Positions 7,880 through 16,995 are shown, numbered from the stretch's first letter. The stretch: DNA of 64,000 nucleotides from Iodobacter sp. (GCF_025352645.1 NZ_JANXSO010000023.1:1-64000), one strand, 5' to 3'. Made by a program: numbers and translations. The notes: a model not told the origin generated them from the sequence alone.

Positions 7880-8499
7880 TTCACCGAGCTTAATACGGCG
7901 TTATGCTCGAGGATGATGTCATCCAAAATCTCTTGGTAACTTAGCGCCACACGTAAGTCAGGTGCGGCTTGCCTTGTTTCTGCAGAGGGGCAAAATAAAT
8001 AGCTCTGCGTGGCTTTGCGCAGCATGCTGAGATCATTAAATGCATCGCCTACGGCTAAGGTGCGAGCGCCCATCGCTGCAAATTCTTCGATCACTTCATG
8101 CTTACCATGAGCGCGGCTATAGCGGGCGAAGCGAATTTGGCCGTTTGGTTTGCAAACAAAGCGATGGCAGCGTAGCTCTGGCTGGCCCAGCGTATGCCAT
8201 AGCGGCGTGAGCATTTCTTGAAAAGCATCAGAAACCAGTACAACGCGGTAGTGTTTTTGTAGCTGATTTATAAAATTAATCGCGCCAGGTAAGGGCGCAA
8301 GTTTGGCAATCATATGTTCAATATCGGCAATGCCTAAGCGGTTTTCATTCAAAATGCAGATGCGTTTTGAAACCAACTGTACATAGTCAGGCTCTTCACG
8401 CGTGGTAATCGCCAGCGATTTAATCCCAGTATATTGGGCAATATGTGGCCACATTTCTGGAATCAACACGCCTTCCATATCGATGCATGCAATTTTCAT
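7876..8499 (-). CDS. thrH: Bifunctional phosphoserine phosphatase / homoserine phosphotransferase ThrH
   Basis: This 207-residue HAD-superfamily protein begins MKIACIDMEGVLIPE. Asp7 is the nucleophile and the second acidic residue of the motif is Glu9, as in Pseudomonas ThrH (DxE instead of DxD). Motif II is the VLVSD segment and motif III/IV is AVGDAFNDLSMLRKA. ThrH dephosphorylates phosphoserine and can transfer the phosphate to homoserine. AAGGGG eight bases before the ATG supports the start. It lies downstream of the LysE-type gene on the same strand with a hairpin between, and is convergent with the PuuR-like gene. Confidence 0.85.
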   Translation of the reverse strand: MKIACIDMEGVLIPEMWPHIAQYTGIKSLAITTREEPDYVQLVSKRICILNENRLGIADIEHMIAKLAPLPGAINFINQLQKHYRVVLVSDAFQEMLTPLWHTLGQPELRCHRFVCKPNGQIRFARYSRAHGKHEVIEEFAAMGARTLAVGDAFNDLSMLRKATQSYLFCPSAETRQAAPDLRVALSYQEILDDIILEHNAVLSSVN

Positions 8500-8546
8500 T
8501 TGCTTAGCCCCTTGGGATAAAAGTGTGGATGGAGTAAAGCCGGAAG

Positions 8547-8572
8547 ATGCACTCCATCAGAGCAGAGTGCAT
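8547..8572 (-). terminator. Hairpin between the LysE-type gene and thrH
   Basis: Perfect 8-bp arms ATGCACTC (8547-8554) and GAGTGCAT (8565-8572) with a 10-nt loop. The minus-strand tail is only weakly U-rich, so termination would be partial. Confidence 0.4.
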
Positions 8573-8580
8573 TCTTTGGC

Positions 8581-9198
8581 TTAATGTGTGAGCGGTGCAA
8601 AGGCAAGCGATACACCCAGCCCAAGCAGGGCGCTACCAATGATTTTATTGAGCACACTTTGTCCATTAATCATGGCGGATCTTAAGGTTTGGTGAGAGAA
8701 AAACAGCGCCACAAGCGAAAACCAAATACCGTGCGCTAATGACATAAATAAGCCATAGCCAATTTGCTGAGTTAGCGGGGTGCTTGGGTTAACCACTTGG
8801 GTGTAGGTGCTCACCACGAAAAGCGTGGTTTTAGGGTTAAGCACATTGGTTAAAAAGCCGTTTCTTAGTGCAGATAAAGGGCTTAAAGCTGAATCAGCGC
8901 TTAAATCTATATCGAGCTTACTTTTGCTGGTAAAGGTTTTGTAGCCGATATAAATTAAGTAAATCGCCCCCGCTATTTTGATCACGGTAAACAGTGCTGG
9001 CGATTGCGAAATGATCAGCCCCACACCCAACATGGTGTACATCACATGGATTTGCACACCCAAGGCAATCCCCAGTGCGGCCAATAAACCGGCTTTGCGG
9101 CCATAGAGGTAGCTATTGCGGGTAACCATTGCAAAATCAGCGCCGGGGCTGATAACGGCCAGAATGGTGATGAGCGCGACGGCAAAAATTTCGTTCAT
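8581..9198 (-). CDS. LysE/RhtB-family amino-acid exporter
   Basis: This 205-residue membrane protein has the family start NEIFAVALITILAVISPGADFAMVTRNS, with the conserved SPGAD/P motif after the first helix, about six predicted helices, and the GAIYLIYIGYKTF and LNPKTTLFV family segments. These proteins export amino acids or their derivatives. AAAGGA eight bases before the ATG supports the start. The dioxygenase gene ends only 17 nt upstream on the same strand, so the two probably form one transcript. The exporter's substrate may therefore be the hydroxylated product (inference). Confidence 0.9.
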   Translation of the reverse strand: MNEIFAVALITILAVISPGADFAMVTRNSYLYGRKAGLLAALGIALGVQIHVMYTMLGVGLIISQSPALFTVIKIAGAIYLIYIGYKTFTSKSKLDIDLSADSALSPLSALRNGFLTNVLNPKTTLFVVSTYTQVVNPSTPLTQQIGYGLFMSLAHGIWFSLVALFFSHQTLRSAMINGQSVLNKIIGSALLGLGVSLAFAPLTH

Positions 9199-9215
9199 TG
9201 GATTTATCCTTTAAA

Positions 9216-9998
9216 TCAATCGGCAGTCGTTGGAGATTGCGTTTTGCGGCGGAAGGTAATAACCAGCACATCACGAGCAGCTAGCCGATCACTATCGAGC
9301 TGCATGATGGGGGTGACGCCATGGAAAACTTGCTCATCATTGACGAGCGCCATATCCAGCGGGTTGGTTAAAACAAACTGGTCTAAGCGGTTTTTGTTGA
9401 GGTCATAAATAGTGGTTGCGCCATTCACCATATTGGCGCGCTGCACCATCAGCATCATCACAAAATTAACGCCATCTCTATGCACGCCTTCTGGTGTGGG
9501 CAGGCCTGCTTGCTCTGCATTAGCTTCAATGCGAAATTGGTGCGCTTCAATATGCCAAGCATGCTCTGGCATCAGTTGGCCAAAAATATCGCAAGCCAAG
9601 GTGAGCAAGTTATTCATGCTGTGGCTTTGCATTACCGCATCGCTAATTGGTGCGTAGTGGCGAGCAATTCCGCCATTCAAATTGTTGTAAGTTAAACTTT
9701 GGTAATGCGGCTGGTGGGCTTCTTTTTGCCAAAGGCGGCTGGCTGCAGGGGCGCTCAGTGTGGCGTGTTTACGTTTGCGATAGCTGCCTTGGTCGGCCAT
9801 ATAGGTGTCTAGAGCCAGATCAGACCAGCTATTTTGAAAAGTACTCCAGTCTTGCAGTGCGGTAGCTTGCTGCTGTTGCAATAGTGATCTGACCTGCTCT
9901 GCAGGAATAAAACAGAAGTTTTTTTGAGCCATTTGCATACGAACTTGCTCTAGATCTGAATACGCTTGCTTGTCATCACGATAAGGTGTTTGCAGCAT
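9216..9998 (-). CDS. 2-oxoglutarate/Fe(II) dioxygenase (PF10014 type), probable free amino-acid hydroxylase
   Basis: This 260-residue protein has an iron-binding facial triad H173-x-D175 (in EGVHRDGVNF) and distal H226 (in VFHGVTP), with a late basic residue near 250 (ITFRR) suited to bind the 2-oxoglutarate carboxylate. The PF10014 family includes the Bacillus L-isoleucine 4-hydroxylase. In that case too, the gene is co-transcribed with an amino-acid exporter, which supports hydroxylation of a free amino acid followed by export. Here the exporter is the LysE-type gene 17 nt downstream and a LysR regulator is divergent. The substrate amino acid cannot be read from sequence. Confidence 0.83.
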   Translation of the reverse strand: MLQTPYRDDKQAYSDLEQVRMQMAQKNFCFIPAEQVRSLLQQQQATALQDWSTFQNSWSDLALDTYMADQGSYRKRKHATLSAPAASRLWQKEAHQPHYQSLTYNNLNGGIARHYAPISDAVMQSHSMNNLLTLACDIFGQLMPEHAWHIEAHQFRIEANAEQAGLPTPEGVHRDGVNFVMMLMVQRANMVNGATTIYDLNKNRLDQFVLTNPLDMALVNDEQVFHGVTPIMQLDSDRLAARDVLVITFRRKTQSPTTAD

Positions 9999-10138
9999 TT
10001 GAAAGCCTATTTTTCATGTGTTGATTTATTGATGGAAGTTACGCGTCAGCTATTGCATAGCTTGTTGCTATTTTGTCTATCTTGCTCGTTCAGCAAAATC
10101 GATTTATGCTCAATAAAATCAATGAGAAAAAGTCAACG

Positions 10139-11041
10139 ATGAGTATCCGAATTCCTTCACTCAATGCTTTACGGGTATTTGAGGCCGCTGCACGGCATCT
10201 CAGCCTGATTCGTGCTTCAGAAGAGTTGTTTGTGACGCAGGGAGCGGTTAGTCGCCAGATTAAGCAGCTAGAAGAAAGCTTGGGTGTGTTGTTATTTGAG
10301 CGCCGGAACCGAGCTATTTTTCTGACCAGAGAGGGCGAGCTATTAAAAAACACTTGCCAAGAGATGCTGGCGCAATTGGCGCTTACATTGCAAAAACTCA
10401 AGGGAAATCCTTACGACAGGCCTTTGGTTGTATCGTGTGAGCCAACCATTGCCATGCGCTGGCTTATTCCTCGGCTAAGCGATTTTCATAGCCGCTACCC
10501 AGCAATTCAGCTGCATTTATTTACAGCAGGAGGCGTGGTTGATTTTCAAGGCGGGCATATTGATCTAGCGATCAGACGCAATGATTTCAACTGGGGGAAA
10601 GATTGCTATTCAGAAGAAATAGGGCAGGAAAAAGTAGGGCCGGTGTGTGTGCCAGAGCAGTTGCAAGATGGGTGCATAAACCTAGAACAGAGCAGTCTTT
10701 TGCATACCCGCACCCGAGCAAATGCTTGGGCGCGTTGGGGGGAGGAGGCGCAGCAGGCGGTAACGAGCCGCCAAAATTCATATTTTGAGCATTTTTATTT
10801 AAGCTTACAGGCGGCAAGCGCTGGCTTAGGTGTGGCGATTGCTTCGGCCTATATGATAGAAGAAGAGCTAAAAAATGGCCGCCTAGTTGCGCCATTTGGC
10901 TTAGTGCCCGATGGCTCACGGTATTTTGTTTTGTCCGCAGAGCCGTTTGCCCAAGATGAGCGGCGTTTAGTGTTTTTGGATTGGATTAGGCAGGAGTTTC
11001 AAAAATCGGATGAGGTGCTGGGGCGCTTGCTGGCGATTTAG
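10139..11041 (+). CDS. LysR-family transcriptional regulator
   Basis: From the chosen ATG (MSIRIPSLNALRVFEAAARH) this is a 300-residue LTTR. It has a winged helix-turn-helix in the first 60 residues (SLIRASEELFVTQGAVSRQIKQLE, LFERRNR) and a periplasmic-binding-like effector domain from ~90 on (PLVVSCEPTIAMRWLIPRL). The pattern is of the GcvA/TrpI type. The frame opens earlier at 10073, but the added 22 residues are not family-like. It is divergent from the dioxygenase-exporter pair across 140 nt, the usual position for an LTTR that controls its neighbour. Confidence 0.88.
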   Translation: MSIRIPSLNALRVFEAAARHLSLIRASEELFVTQGAVSRQIKQLEESLGVLLFERRNRAIFLTREGELLKNTCQEMLAQLALTLQKLKGNPYDRPLVVSCEPTIAMRWLIPRLSDFHSRYPAIQLHLFTAGGVVDFQGGHIDLAIRRNDFNWGKDCYSEEIGQEKVGPVCVPEQLQDGCINLEQSSLLHTRTRANAWARWGEEAQQAVTSRQNSYFEHFYLSLQAASAGLGVAIASAYMIEEELKNGRLVAPFGLVPDGSRYFVLSAEPFAQDERRLVFLDWIRQEFQKSDEVLGRLLAI

Positions 11042-11078
11042 ACGCCGTAACGCTTTGCGCTACGGCATGGAAACATAG

Positions 11079-11195
11079 GTTCCCCCCTTTGAAAAAGGGG
11101 GGCTAGGGGGGATTTGGCACGGCATATCATTGCAAAAAGGCAGCAGTTAATGCAAAGGCAAATCCCCCTCAATCCCCCTTTTTCATAGGGGAAAC
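11079..11195. repeat. Long imperfect inverted repeat with poly-G/poly-C arms
   Basis: The left arm (11079-11117) runs GGTTCCCCCC.. to GGGGGGATTTG. The right arm (11158-11195) is its near complement, CAAATCCCCCTC.. to GGGGAAAC, around a ~40-nt centre. Each arm also folds on itself (CCCCCCTTT/AAAGGGGGG). It fills the 11042-11247 gap between lysR and arcC (tail to tail) and could halt transcription from either side. The type resembles known extragenic palindromes; it has no coding potential. Confidence 0.75.
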
Positions 11196-11247
11196 AAATA
11201 CATCAATCTTATGCAGATACTTATGGAAGTGAAGGGTGCAATCAATA

Positions 11248-12177
11248 TCAACGATAGCTTAACCCTAGTGTGTGGGTTGAAACCCGTGTGCCTGCCGTGC
11301 CTTGCACAATGGCTTCAATATCACTGAGCGAGCCGATGACGGCTACTTTGCCAGTATTGCGGGCAAATTCGCAGGCGGCTTGTACCTTGGGGCCCATTGA
11401 TCCGGCGGCAAAGCCTAAGCGTTCTAATTCATCGGGGTGGGCGCTGGCGATGGCTTTTTGCGTGGGCTTGCCATAGTCAATAAACGTGGCGCTGACATCG
11501 GTGGCAATCACCAGTAAATCGGCGCTTAGCTCTTCTGCCAGCAGGGCGGAGCAGAGGTCTTTGTCGATAACGGCTTCAATGCCGTGCAATTTTCCTGCCT
11601 TATCGTAGCAAGTCGGAATCCCCCCGCCACCCGCACAAATCACGATGGTGCCGTGCTCTAACAGCCATTTTACTGGGCGAAGCTCAAAAATACGTTTGGG
11701 CCTTGGGCTGGCTACCACGCGGCGAAATTTATCGCCATCTGGGGCAATAGCCCAGCCTTTTTCGGCGGCGAGCCTATCGGCGTCTTCTTTGCTGTAAATA
11801 GGGCCAATGGGCTTGGTCGGGTTTTTAAAAGCAGGGTCGGCCGCGTCGACTTCTACTTGGGTCAAAATCGTGGCAAACGGCGTTTCAACCGGCAGCAGAT
11901 TGCCTAGCTCCTGCTCAATCATATAGCCAATCATGCCCTCGGTTTCGGCGCCTAATACATCCAGCGGATAGGGACTGACTTGGCTGTAGGCGGCATTTTG
12001 TAAGGCGAGTAGCCCCACTTGCGGGCCATTGCCGTGGGCGATGACTAGCTCATTATTGGGTGCAACACGGGCGATTTGTTTGACGGCGATGATGACGTTT
12101 TCACGTTGATTATCTGCACTCATGGCTTCGCCACGACGAAGCAGAGCATTGCCGCCTAGGGCGATGACGATACGCAT
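11248..12177 (-). CDS. arcC: Carbamate kinase
   Basis: This 309-residue kinase makes ATP from carbamoyl phosphate and ADP in the last step of the arginine deiminase pathway. The start [16 protein letters not shown], the [16 protein letters not shown] loop, the [17 protein letters not shown] helix, [10 protein letters not shown] and [10 protein letters not shown] are diagnostic. AAGGA six bases before the ATG fixes the start. It is the last gene of the arcD-arcA-arcB-arcC run, 561 nt from arcB. The spacer holds repeat copy B and an orphan palindrome arm. Length and motifs are normal. Confidence 0.96.
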   Translation of the reverse strand: MRIVIALGGNALLRRGEAMSADNQRENVIIAVKQIARVAPNNELVIAHGNGPQVGLLALQNAAYSQVSPYPLDVLGAETEGMIGYMIEQELGNLLPVETPFATILTQVEVDAADPAFKNPTKPIGPIYSKEDADRLAAEKGWAIAPDGDKFRRVVASPRPKRIFELRPVKWLLEHGTIVICAGGGGIPTCYDKAGKLHGIEAVIDKDLCSALLAEELSADLLVIATDVSATFIDYGKPTQKAIASAHPDELERLGFAAGSMGPKVQAACEFARNTGKVAVIGSLSDIEAIVQGTAGTRVSTHTLGLSYR

Positions 12178-12214
12178 AATGAATCCTTTATTGCGGTTTA
12201 CACCGCAACTTTTA

Positions 12215-12340
12215 GTGCCTTCGGCACCTTGGTTTTTGAGTGGCTGTTACTGCTATACGTCTGCAAGCATTGAATCATCGTAGGGCGGGTGGAACCCGCC
12301 GTTTTTGTAGCGTTTTATGCCAATGTCTGGCGGGTTTTTT
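12215..12340. repeat. Repeat fragments upstream of arcC
   Basis: GTGCCTTCGGCAC (12215-12227) is a solo copy of the first hairpin of the ~350-bp repeat. At 12264-12300, CTGCAAGCATTGAATCATCG followed by a GTAGGGCGGG arm matches the MITE-like core. A weaker GGCGGGTTTTTTT tail follows near 12328. These are remnants of the two repeat families side by side. Confidence 0.55.
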
Positions 12341-12370
12341 TCATTGGCGCTAAGCAAAAAAGATCTTTTT

Positions 12371-12716
12371 AGTGCCTTCGGCACGTCGATTTAGGAGCGG
12401 TAGCCACCGCGGGGCCTTCCTTTCTTGCTTCGCCAAGAAACGAAGCCAAGCGACAACAGCAAAGCACGAAGGCTCCTGCTGCGGTCCAATCGAGTCGGCG
12501 GCGGGCGGGATTGGCTGGATCCTTCGCTCCCAAGCGATCCCCCGACCCGCTTGTTCCTCGCTCCGGCGTGTTTCAAGGGGGCTCTAAAGCCCCTTGCGGA
12601 GAGCTGCGATGACTATTTAGATCACTGAGTTTGAAAATATTCAAAACCCTAAATGAACAGGCTTACTTCAAACCTGTTTTCCTCCGTGAACCTCCGTGGT
12701 CCAAGATTTGGGTTTT
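12371..12716 (-). repeat. Structured ~350-bp dispersed repeat, copy B
   Basis: Same order as copy A: GTGCCTTCGGCAC (12372-12384), TTTCTTG/CAAGAAA (12421-12440), a variable middle stem (GTCGG/CCGAC at 12494-12498 and 12542-12546, GGGAT/ATCCC inside), and CAAGGGG/CCCCTTG (12574-12596). It also has an AT-rich spacer and a shortened block with two GGAGG-type motifs on the mRNA strand (12681-12702). It ends 22 nt after the arcB stop. It shares an AGCAAAAAAGATC leader with copy C. Confidence 0.85.
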
Positions 12717-12738
12717 GCTATGCCCGCGTCAGGCAAAG

Positions 12739-13749
12739 TCAGATATCCCCCAAGGTTGAAACCAGAATGGCTTTAATGGTGTGCATGCGGTTTTCTGCTT
12801 GCTCGAAGGCGATGTTGGCTGGGGATTCGAACACTTCTTCGGTGACTTCTACGCCATTGGCGAGGAAGGGGTATTGCTCGGCGATTTGCTTGCCCATTTT
12901 GGTATCGCTGTTGTGAAAAGCGGGCAGGCAGTGCATAAATTTGGTGCGTGGATTGCCGGAGGCTTTCATCATGGCGCTGTTGACTTGGTAGGGGAGCAGC
13001 TGTTTGATCCGCTCGGCCCATGCTTCAACCGGCTCACCCATCGATACCCATACATCGGTGTGGATAAAATCGACGCCTTTTACGGCTTCTAGTGGGTCTT
13101 CGGTTAGCGTGATTTTTGCGCCGGATTCTTGTGCAAAATGGCGGCATTGTGCAACAAAATCTTCGTGGGGCCACAGCGCTTTAGGTGCGGCAACGCGCAC
13201 GTCCATGCCTAGCTTTGCGCCAATTAAGAGCAGCGAATTGCCCATATTATTGCGGGCGTCGCCCAAATAGGCGTAGCTGATATCGTGCAGTGGTTTGTCG
13301 CTGTGTTCACGCATGGTGAGCACGTCGGCCAGCATTTGGGTGGGGTGATATTCGTCGGTGAGGCCATTAAACACCGGCACATCGGCAAAGGCGGCCAGCT
13401 CTTCTACAATTTCCTGACTATAGCCGCGATATTCGATGGCATCGTATAAGCGCCCCAGCACACGGGCGGTGTCTTTCATACTTTCTTTATGACCAATTTG
13501 CGATGAGCTTGGGTCGATATAGGTGACGTTTGCGCCTTGATCATAGGCTGCTACTTCAAAGGAGCAGCGGGTGCGGGTGGAGGTTTTTTCAAAAATCAGC
13601 GCTATGTTTTTGCGTTTTAGATGCTGCTGCTCGGTGCCGGTGTATTTAGCGCGTTTTAAATCCCGAGATAAATCCAGCAGATAACGTAGCTCACGGGTGG
13701 TGTGATGCATTAGGCTAAGCAGATTACGATTATGCATATTGAAGGACAT
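12739..13749 (-). CDS. arcB: Catabolic ornithine carbamoyltransferase
   Basis: This 336-residue enzyme phosphorolyses citrulline to ornithine and carbamoyl phosphate. The carbamoyl-phosphate loop [12 protein letters not shown], the [17 protein letters not shown] segment, [11 protein letters not shown], the ornithine-side DVWVSMGEP loop and the catalytic MHCLPAFH motif are present. The start is the ATG at 13749 ([13 protein letters not shown]) with GGAG eight bases upstream. The frame is open to 13857, but those residues come from repeat copy C. It is the third gene of the arc run. The catabolic (ArcB) rather than anabolic role is inferred from operon context. Confidence 0.95.
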   Translation of the reverse strand: MSFNMHNRNLLSLMHHTTRELRYLLDLSRDLKRAKYTGTEQQHLKRKNIALIFEKTSTRTRCSFEVAAYDQGANVTYIDPSSSQIGHKESMKDTARVLGRLYDAIEYRGYSQEIVEELAAFADVPVFNGLTDEYHPTQMLADVLTMREHSDKPLHDISYAYLGDARNNMGNSLLLIGAKLGMDVRVAAPKALWPHEDFVAQCRHFAQESGAKITLTEDPLEAVKGVDFIHTDVWVSMGEPVEAWAERIKQLLPYQVNSAMMKASGNPRTKFMHCLPAFHNSDTKMGKQIAEQYPFLANGVEVTEEVFESPANIAFEQAENRMHTIKAILVSTLGDI

Positions 13750-13842
13750 GATTTTCTCCAGCAAACGAAAGAAATACAAAATGGACCAAGCGGCATCAGT
13801 AGGCCGCTGATTTCCTATGAGCAAAGCAAAAAAAGATCGTTT

Positions 13843-14199
13843 AAGTGCCTTCGGCACGTTGATTTAGGTGCGGGATTCCCCCGTGTGGGACTCCCTTTCT
13901 TGAACGGCCAAGAAAGGAAGCAAAGAAGGCCGCCCCAGCCAGCACGAAAGCCCCTCACTGCGGATAATCGGCTCGGCGAAAAAGGCTGCTCGGGAGCAAG
14001 CCCGCTACCCCTTTTCCGAAATCCCGAGCCGCTTATTCCTCGTGTCGCGGCTTCAAGGGGAGGGTAAAAGCCCCGTGCTACGAGCCAAGAAGAACCACAG
14101 ATTGCGGCGTTTGAAAAAATTTAAAACGCAAAGAAAACGATTTTTCTCCGTGAAACTCCGTGTTCTCTGTGCCCTCCGTGGTTCAAGATTTGGGTTTTC
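13843..14199 (-). repeat. Structured ~350-bp dispersed repeat, copy C
   Basis: GTGCCTTCGGCAC (13845-13857) is followed by TTTCTTG/CAAGAAA with a different loop (13896-13915). Next is a middle stem with GGCTCGG/CCGAGCC outer arms (13970-13976 and 14034-14040) and a 9-bp inner helix with one mismatch, then a GGGG/CCCC hairpin (14057-14074). The last part is a block (14143-14186) with several GGAG motifs on the mRNA strand. It ends 16 nt after the arcA stop. The middle arms share no sequence with copy A but keep the pairing. Confidence 0.85.
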
Positions 14200-14215
14200 T
14201 AATCACTCCCAATAA

Positions 14216-15472
14216 TTAGTAATCAACTGGGTCGCGGATAATTGGGCAGGTCATGCAGTGGCCACCGCCTCGGCCACGGCCTAGTTCGGCGGAGCTGATG
14301 GTGATGACTTCTACGCCTGCTTTGCGTAGTAGGGTGTTGGTGTGGATGTTGCGGTCGTAAGCTAAAACCACGCCGGGTTGTAGGGCGACGACGTTATTGC
14401 CGTCATCCCATTGCTCACGTTCAGCTTCAAAGGAGTTGCCGCCGGTTTGCACCACGCGTAGCGCAGGTAATTTGAGCGCTTCGGCGACAACATCTAGGAA
14501 GGGTTTGCTTTCGCGGCGCAGATCAATGCCATTCGGTTTGCTTTCATCGGGGCGCAGGCTGAAGGCGACAATTTGTTTGACCACTTCGGGGAAGATGGTG
14601 ACCAAATCCCGATCACAAAAGCTAAATACAGTGTCGAGATGCATGGCGGAGCGGGATTTTGGCAGGGCGGCTACGATCACTCGTTCGACAGCTCCGGCTT
14701 TAAAGAGTGACATGGCGACTTGGCCAATGGCTTGATGCGAGGTGCGCTCGCCCATACCAATTAAGACTACGCCATTGCCAATCGGCATCACATCGCCGCC
14801 TTCTAGTGTGGCGCTGCCATGATCGACATCGGGGTCTCCCCACCAAACTTTGACATCGGCGGCGGCAAAATCAGGGTGGAATTTATAAATAGCAGTGACG
14901 AGCAGGGTCTCTTGTCGTCGTGCTGGCCAATACATTGGGTTGAGCGTTACGCCGCCGTAAATCCAGCAGGTGGTATCGCGGGTAAATTGGGTATTCGGTA
15001 ACGGCGGCAAAATAAAGCTAGCATTGCCGAAGTTTTCACGGAAGATGCTCAGCACTTCGGATGGCGTATCGGCTGGCAAATCGGGAGCAACTACACCGCC
15101 CATTAAGAATTCAGCCAAATGGCGTGGTTCTAATGAATCTAGCCAGCTGCGTACTTCTTCTAGCAAACCAATGCCGACTAAATCTGCAGTAATCTTGCGA
15201 TCAAGTATCCATTCTTTGGCTTCAGGAATCGCTACGGTGGTGGTAAGCAGATTGTGCATCTCTATCACATCCACACCGCGCTCACGCATTTTGGAAACAA
15301 AATCAAAGTGATCGCGTTTGGCTTGGCTAACCCACAGCACATCGTCAAATAATAAAGAATCGCAGTTATTGGGTGTCAGCCGCATATGCGCCAACCCTGG
15401 CGAGCAAACCATCACCCGCCTTAGCATGCCTACTTCAGAATGCACACCCAATTGTAGATTTTCGGTACTCAT
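14216..15472 (-). CDS. arcA: Arginine deiminase
   Basis: This 418-residue enzyme hydrolyses arginine to citrulline and ammonia. The start [20 protein letters not shown], the [13 protein letters not shown] segment, the [10 protein letters not shown] motif, [15 protein letters not shown] and the nucleophilic Cys406 in [11 protein letters not shown] are all in place. The length equals that of the Pseudomonas enzyme. I start at the ATG at 15472, which has AGGAG seven bases upstream, rather than the GTG one codon earlier. It sits 13 nt after arcD and before arcB, with repeat copy C in the 466-nt arcA-arcB spacer. Confidence 0.97.
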   Translation of the reverse strand: MSTENLQLGVHSEVGMLRRVMVCSPGLAHMRLTPNNCDSLLFDDVLWVSQAKRDHFDFVSKMRERGVDVIEMHNLLTTTVAIPEAKEWILDRKITADLVGIGLLEEVRSWLDSLEPRHLAEFLMGGVVAPDLPADTPSEVLSIFRENFGNASFILPPLPNTQFTRDTTCWIYGGVTLNPMYWPARRQETLLVTAIYKFHPDFAAADVKVWWGDPDVDHGSATLEGGDVMPIGNGVVLIGMGERTSHQAIGQVAMSLFKAGAVERVIVAALPKSRSAMHLDTVFSFCDRDLVTIFPEVVKQIVAFSLRPDESKPNGIDLRRESKPFLDVVAEALKLPALRVVQTGGNSFEAEREQWDDGNNVVALQPGVVLAYDRNIHTNTLLRKAGVEVITISSAELGRGRGGGHCMTCPIIRDPVDY

Positions 15473-15485
15473 CACATAGCTCCTA

Positions 15486-16913
15486 TTAAAGCTTTAGAAA
15501 ACCGGTGTAAAGGCCGTAACTTGCCGCGATGGCCCCAATTACAGCGGCTGCAAAAATGAATTTTTCGATGGAGGTAAAGATAATCTGGCCGCATTCTTTA
15601 CGCGCCTTGGCATAAAGAATGGCGCCTGGCGCATACAGCAGGGCGGATAGCAGTAAGAATTGCACCCCAGCTGCGTAGATCAGCCATACGCTGTAGAGCG
15701 CAGCCACCACGGCAATCACCAAGTCTTTGTTGCGATTACCGCCATGCTCTACGTAGCCTTCCCCCTTGTAAGCCACTATCACGCCGTAAGCGGTAGACAA
15801 GAAGTAGGGCACTAAAATCATTGAGGTAGCTAGCAGCAGCAGGCTGGTGTAAGTGCTGGCCGCAAACAGGGTAATAATGAGGAAAACTTGCACCGCGCTG
15901 TTAGATAACCAAAGTGCATTGGCTGGCACACCGTTGGCGTTTTCTTTGTGCAGAAAACTCGGCATGGTTTTATCGCGGGAGGCAGAGAACAAAATCTCGG
16001 CACAGAGTAGTGTCCATGAGAGCAGAGCACCCAGCAGTGAAATCACCAGCCCAATCGCAATAAAAATCGCGCCCCAGTGGCCCACAATATGTTCCAGCAC
16101 ATAGGCCATTGATGGGTTCTTTAAGCCTGCTAATTCTGGCTGGCTCATTACCCCAAGCGACAACACATTCACCAGTACCAAGAGCAGCAGGGTACTAAGA
16201 AAACCAATCACGGTAGCGCGGCCCACATCGGCACGTTTTTCGGCACGGGCGGAATAAACACTTGCGCCTTCAATGCCGATAAACACCCAAACGGTGACCA
16301 GCATCATATTGCGCACCTGATCCATCACGCTGCCCAGCTTAAGATTACCCCTGCCCCAAAAATCGGCAGTGAACACATCTAGCTTAAAAGCCACGGCGGC
16401 CAGAATAATAAACATCACCAAGGGCACAATCTTGGCCACGGTGGTGACCTGATTAATAAACGCAGCCTCTTTAACGCCGCGCAATACTAAAAAGTGCACT
16501 GACCACAGCAAAATTGATGCGCCGATAATGGCGGGAACCGTATTGCCATCGCCAAACATGGGGAAGAAATAACCTAAGGTGCCAAATAGCAAAACAAAAT
16601 AACTAACATTGCCCAGAAAGGCGCTAATCCAATAACCCCAAGCCGATGAAAACCCCATGTAATTACCAAAGCCTGCTTTGGCATAGGCATATACGCCGGC
16701 GTCTAATTCTGGTTTTTGGTTGGCAAGGGTCTGAAACACAAATGCCAGCATTAGCATCCCCACCGCCGTGATAGCCCAACCAATCAGCGTGGCACCCGCA
16801 CCAGCGCTCTGCGCCATATTCTGTGGCAAAGAGAAAATCCCCCCGCCTATCATTGATCCGACCACCATCGCAGTGAGCGCGGTGAGCCTTAGCTTATGGG
16901 ACGATTGCGTCAT
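15486..16913 (-). CDS. arcD: Arginine:ornithine antiporter
   Basis: This 475-residue APC-superfamily antiporter imports arginine against ornithine. About 12 membrane helices are visible. It has the family start ([21 protein letters not shown]), the [20 protein letters not shown] segment and the [15 protein letters not shown] loop of the ArcD/basic amino-acid antiporter branch. I chose the ATG at 16913 ([13 protein letters not shown]) with GAGGG upstream; the frame extends ten residues further. It is the promoter-proximal gene of the arc run. A 22-bp dyad ~85 nt upstream could be an operator. I did not find a clear TTGAT-N4-ATCAA anaerobic box. Confidence 0.93.
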   Translation of the reverse strand: MTQSSHKLRLTALTAMVVGSMIGGGIFSLPQNMAQSAGAGATLIGWAITAVGMLMLAFVFQTLANQKPELDAGVYAYAKAGFGNYMGFSSAWGYWISAFLGNVSYFVLLFGTLGYFFPMFGDGNTVPAIIGASILLWSVHFLVLRGVKEAAFINQVTTVAKIVPLVMFIILAAVAFKLDVFTADFWGRGNLKLGSVMDQVRNMMLVTVWVFIGIEGASVYSARAEKRADVGRATVIGFLSTLLLLVLVNVLSLGVMSQPELAGLKNPSMAYVLEHIVGHWGAIFIAIGLVISLLGALLSWTLLCAEILFSASRDKTMPSFLHKENANGVPANALWLSNSAVQVFLIITLFAASTYTSLLLLATSMILVPYFLSTAYGVIVAYKGEGYVEHGGNRNKDLVIAVVAALYSVWLIYAAGVQFLLLSALLYAPGAILYAKARKECGQIIFTSIEKFIFAAAVIGAIAASYGLYTGFLKL

Positions 16914-16995
16914 GATTAGAGCCCTCGGTGCGGTATGAGACAAACGCTACTCGTGCTGGCTTTTAGCTCAATTTTGTAAGTAATGTAGATGCTTA

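Noticed and set aside
12815-12835. tRNA-like GGATTCGAAC string
   Set aside because: Lies inside the arcB coding sequence and no acceptor or anticodon arms can be formed around it.
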